From Methylacidiphilaceae bacterium (lineage in GTDB: Bacteria; Verrucomicrobiota; Verrucomicrobiia; Methylacidiphilales; Methylacidiphilaceae): DNA of 6,099 bases. A model generated the notes under the pieces. That model had not been told where the DNA came from and ran no database searches. It was given only the letters and a program-made list of their open reading frames with translations. The stretch is from the NCBI GenBank assembly GCA_028687155.1, contig JAQUAR010000106.1:1-6099 (forward strand), in the 5' to 3' direction. The position numbers and the translations under genes are program-made. Of the stretch, positions 4,732 through 6,099 are shown piece by piece. Numbering within the stretch: the stretch's first letter is position 1; each line of letters starts with the position of its first letter.

Positions 4732-6080
4732 GGCTCCTTTCGGTTCGCGGGTACGGGTTGTGCCTTGGGGATGCCTCCTTCCCCCGGTTGAACCTCGCTC
4801 CCCATCTCTCCTAGGGGAGGATGACCAGCGGCTTCCGGATAGAGAAGATATTTTTTCCGCCGCGTTCGGTACTCCTCGAGGTAGGACTCCCAGCTCTCCC
4901 ACAGCTCCTTGACCGACTTCCCCTGCTGGAGCGTCAGCCGCACGGCATCCCCGCCGCAGAGCTTATCGAACATCACACAATCCTCCGACCGCATGCCGGC
5001 GATTGGATTTCCGTTGAGCGCCTTGTTCACCTCCTCCAAGAGCGTCAGGGCCGTCGGGACGAGCGGCACCCTCCTCGGATCGCGCAAATGGATCTGAATG
5101 CCCCCAAAGATCTTGCCGTGGCCTTCCTTGCCGAAGAGCCGGTACCAGGTCGGACGGAAGACGACTCCCGCGATGCGGGACCGGCTCATGGCTCGAACCA
5201 AGCCATAGGGATCGAGCTCCGGAGAGCCGACCAGAGCGAAGGGCAGCGGGGTGCCGACCCCGTTGTTGACCCCGCTGGTCTCTCCGAGCAGCCCCGTGAG
5301 AACGTAGAAGAAGGCGCTCTCGGGCTCGGGAATGTTGGGGGAGGGGGGAATCCAGAGGAGCCCCGTATCCTCCCAGATCATCTCCCTGCGCCATCCGTTC
5401 ATGGGGATCACCGTAAGCGCGAGGCGCTTGCTGATCCACTGCTCTCCGGCGATCATCTTCGCTAGCTCTCCCACGGTCAGCCCATAGACGTAGGGAACGT
5501 CCCACTCGCCGACAAAGGAACGAAAACGAGAGTCGAGCGGCATGCCTTCGCAGCGCACGCCCCCGAGTGGGTTGGGCCGATCGAGCACAAAAAACTCCTT
5601 GCCGCTTTCCGCAGCCGCCTCCATCGCCAGTCCGAGCGTGCTGATGTAAGTGTAGCTCCGGCAGCCGATGTCCTGGACATCGTAGACGAGCACATCCAGA
5701 TCCCGAAGCATCTCGGGCGTAGGTTTCCTCGTCTCTCCAAAGAGGGAGTAGATCGGCAGCCCGGTCCGTGGATCCGGAACGGAGGCAACCTCTTCTCCCG
5801 CCCAAGACGTTCCGTAGAGGCCATGCTCGGGAGCAAAAATCGTCGTCAGACGCACTCCCGGGGCGTGGAGCAGGAGATCGAGGGTCGACGCTCCGTTCTT
5901 GTTGACTCCCGAGGCGTTGGTGATCAGCCCCACTCGTTTGCCTTGGAGTTCTCGGAACTGCCGCTCAGCCAAGACGTCCACGCCCAAATCGACCCGAGCC
6001 GCGGCTTGCAAGGCTTGGAGAAGAGACGATAATAATAATAATAATAGGATGCCGAACCAGAAGCCGATGAGTCGCGTCAT
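4728..6080 (-). CDS. namZ: Exo-beta-N-acetylmuramidase NamZ family (DUF1343, GH171), secreted
   Basis: Removes N-acetylmuramic acid from the non-reducing end of peptidoglycan fragments, a cell-wall turnover and recycling activity outside the cytoplasm. The 450-residue product begins with a signal peptide: MTRLIGFWFG, a leucine-rich core at 11-21, and a likely cleavage after an A-x-A site near residues 23-28. Family landmarks follow in order: GLITNASGVN (51-60), FAPEHGLYG with conserved Glu85 (82-90), IYSLFGETRKP (110-120), YDVQDIGCRSYTYIST (133-148), LDRPNPLGG (166-174), GLTVGELA (200-207), WIPPSPNIP (243-251), GVGTPLPF (274-281) and the C-terminal GGIQIHLRD (326-334). The last 30 residues are Pro/Gly-rich and look like a disordered extension. 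The core spans the family's usual length. No Shine-Dalgarno is visible before the ATG at 6080, and any promoter lies beyond the window. Five consecutive TTA codons in the signal peptide are unlike the rest of the gene. Confidence 0.93.
   Translation of the reverse strand: MTRLIGFWFGILLLLLLSSLLQALQAAARVDLGVDVLAERQFRELQGKRVGLITNASGVNKNGASTLDLLLHAPGVRLTTIFAPEHGLYGTSWAGEEVASVPDPRTGLPIYSLFGETRKPTPEMLRDLDVLVYDVQDIGCRSYTYISTLGLAMEAAAESGKEFFVLDRPNPLGGVRCEGMPLDSRFRSFVGEWDVPYVYGLTVGELAKMIAGEQWISKRLALTVIPMNGWRREMIWEDTGLLWIPPSPNIPEPESAFFYVLTGLLGETSGVNNGVGTPLPFALVGSPELDPYGLVRAMSRSRIAGVVFRPTWYRLFGKEGHGKIFGGIQIHLRDPRRVPLVPTALTLLEEVNKALNGNPIAGMRSEDCVMFDKLCGGDAVRLTLQQGKSVKELWESWESYLEEYRTRRKKYLLYPEAAGHPPLGEMGSEVQPGEGGIPKAQPVPANRKEP
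6030..6044 (-). repeat. (TTA)5 microsatellite inside the namZ signal peptide
   Basis: On the minus strand, codons 13-17 of namZ are five identical TTA leucine codons, preceded by CTA. On the plus strand this is a run of TAA units. Slippage by whole units would lengthen or shorten the hydrophobic core of the signal peptide without shifting the frame. Confidence 0.9.
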
Positions 6081-6099
6081 ATGCCGGTAAGAAGCAGGG

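Noticed and set aside
4821..5465. A 214-codon open frame on the plus strand inside namZ.
   Set aside because: Shadow of the strongly supported NamZ reading frame; no recognisable domain.

Overview
The window is about 6.1 kb of GC-rich bacterial DNA. Its gene set is an aldehyde dehydrogenase, a membrane methyltransferase, an LDH-like malate dehydrogenase, a NamZ-type muramidase and a RelE-fold protein. Shine-Dalgarno sites are weak or absent before several genes. The organism is a Gram-negative-type heterotroph or methylotroph. The RelE-like protein, with its long conserved tail, and the overall gene mix recall Verrucomicrobiota such as the Methylacidimicrobium/Methylacidiphilum group. That placement is from memory of family resemblance and is not proven by the sequence.

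Layout from left to right. (1) Bases 1-994 (+) hold the 3' two thirds of a succinate-semialdehyde-dehydrogenase-like ALDH, cut by the window edge. (2) Bases 1015-1740 (-) hold an isoprenylcysteine-methyltransferase-like membrane protein that converges on the ALDH with a 20-base gap. (3) Bases 1741-3448 are a decaying, gene-poor stretch. It contains a Phd/YefM-type antitoxin broken by a one-base frameshift (1887-2113, +), with an operator-like palindrome just upstream and no toxin downstream. It also contains a PF04199-type cyclase gene (3023-2307, -) broken by a single in-frame TAG, and several strong inverted repeats. (4) Bases 3449-4375 (+) hold an intact malate dehydrogenase with a plausible sigma70-type promoter. 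(5) Bases 6080-4372 (-) hold a two-gene unit: a secreted NamZ/DUF1343 exo-muramidase whose stop codon overlaps the start of an orphan RelE-like gene (ATGA). The stop codon of that gene in turn overlaps the mdh stop codon from the opposite strand.

Working together: ALDH feeds succinate into the TCA cycle and malate dehydrogenase runs the malate/oxaloacetate step, so the two fit central carbon metabolism. They are not one operon, because 2.4 kb of unrelated and decayed genes separates them. NamZ belongs to cell-wall turnover in the envelope. The points most worth a second look are the two independent gene-breaking lesions side by side, a run of five TTA codons in the NamZ signal peptide, the coupling of a toxin-fold gene to a muramidase gene, and the structured DNA upstream of mdh. 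I did not find a clearly new multi-gene system.
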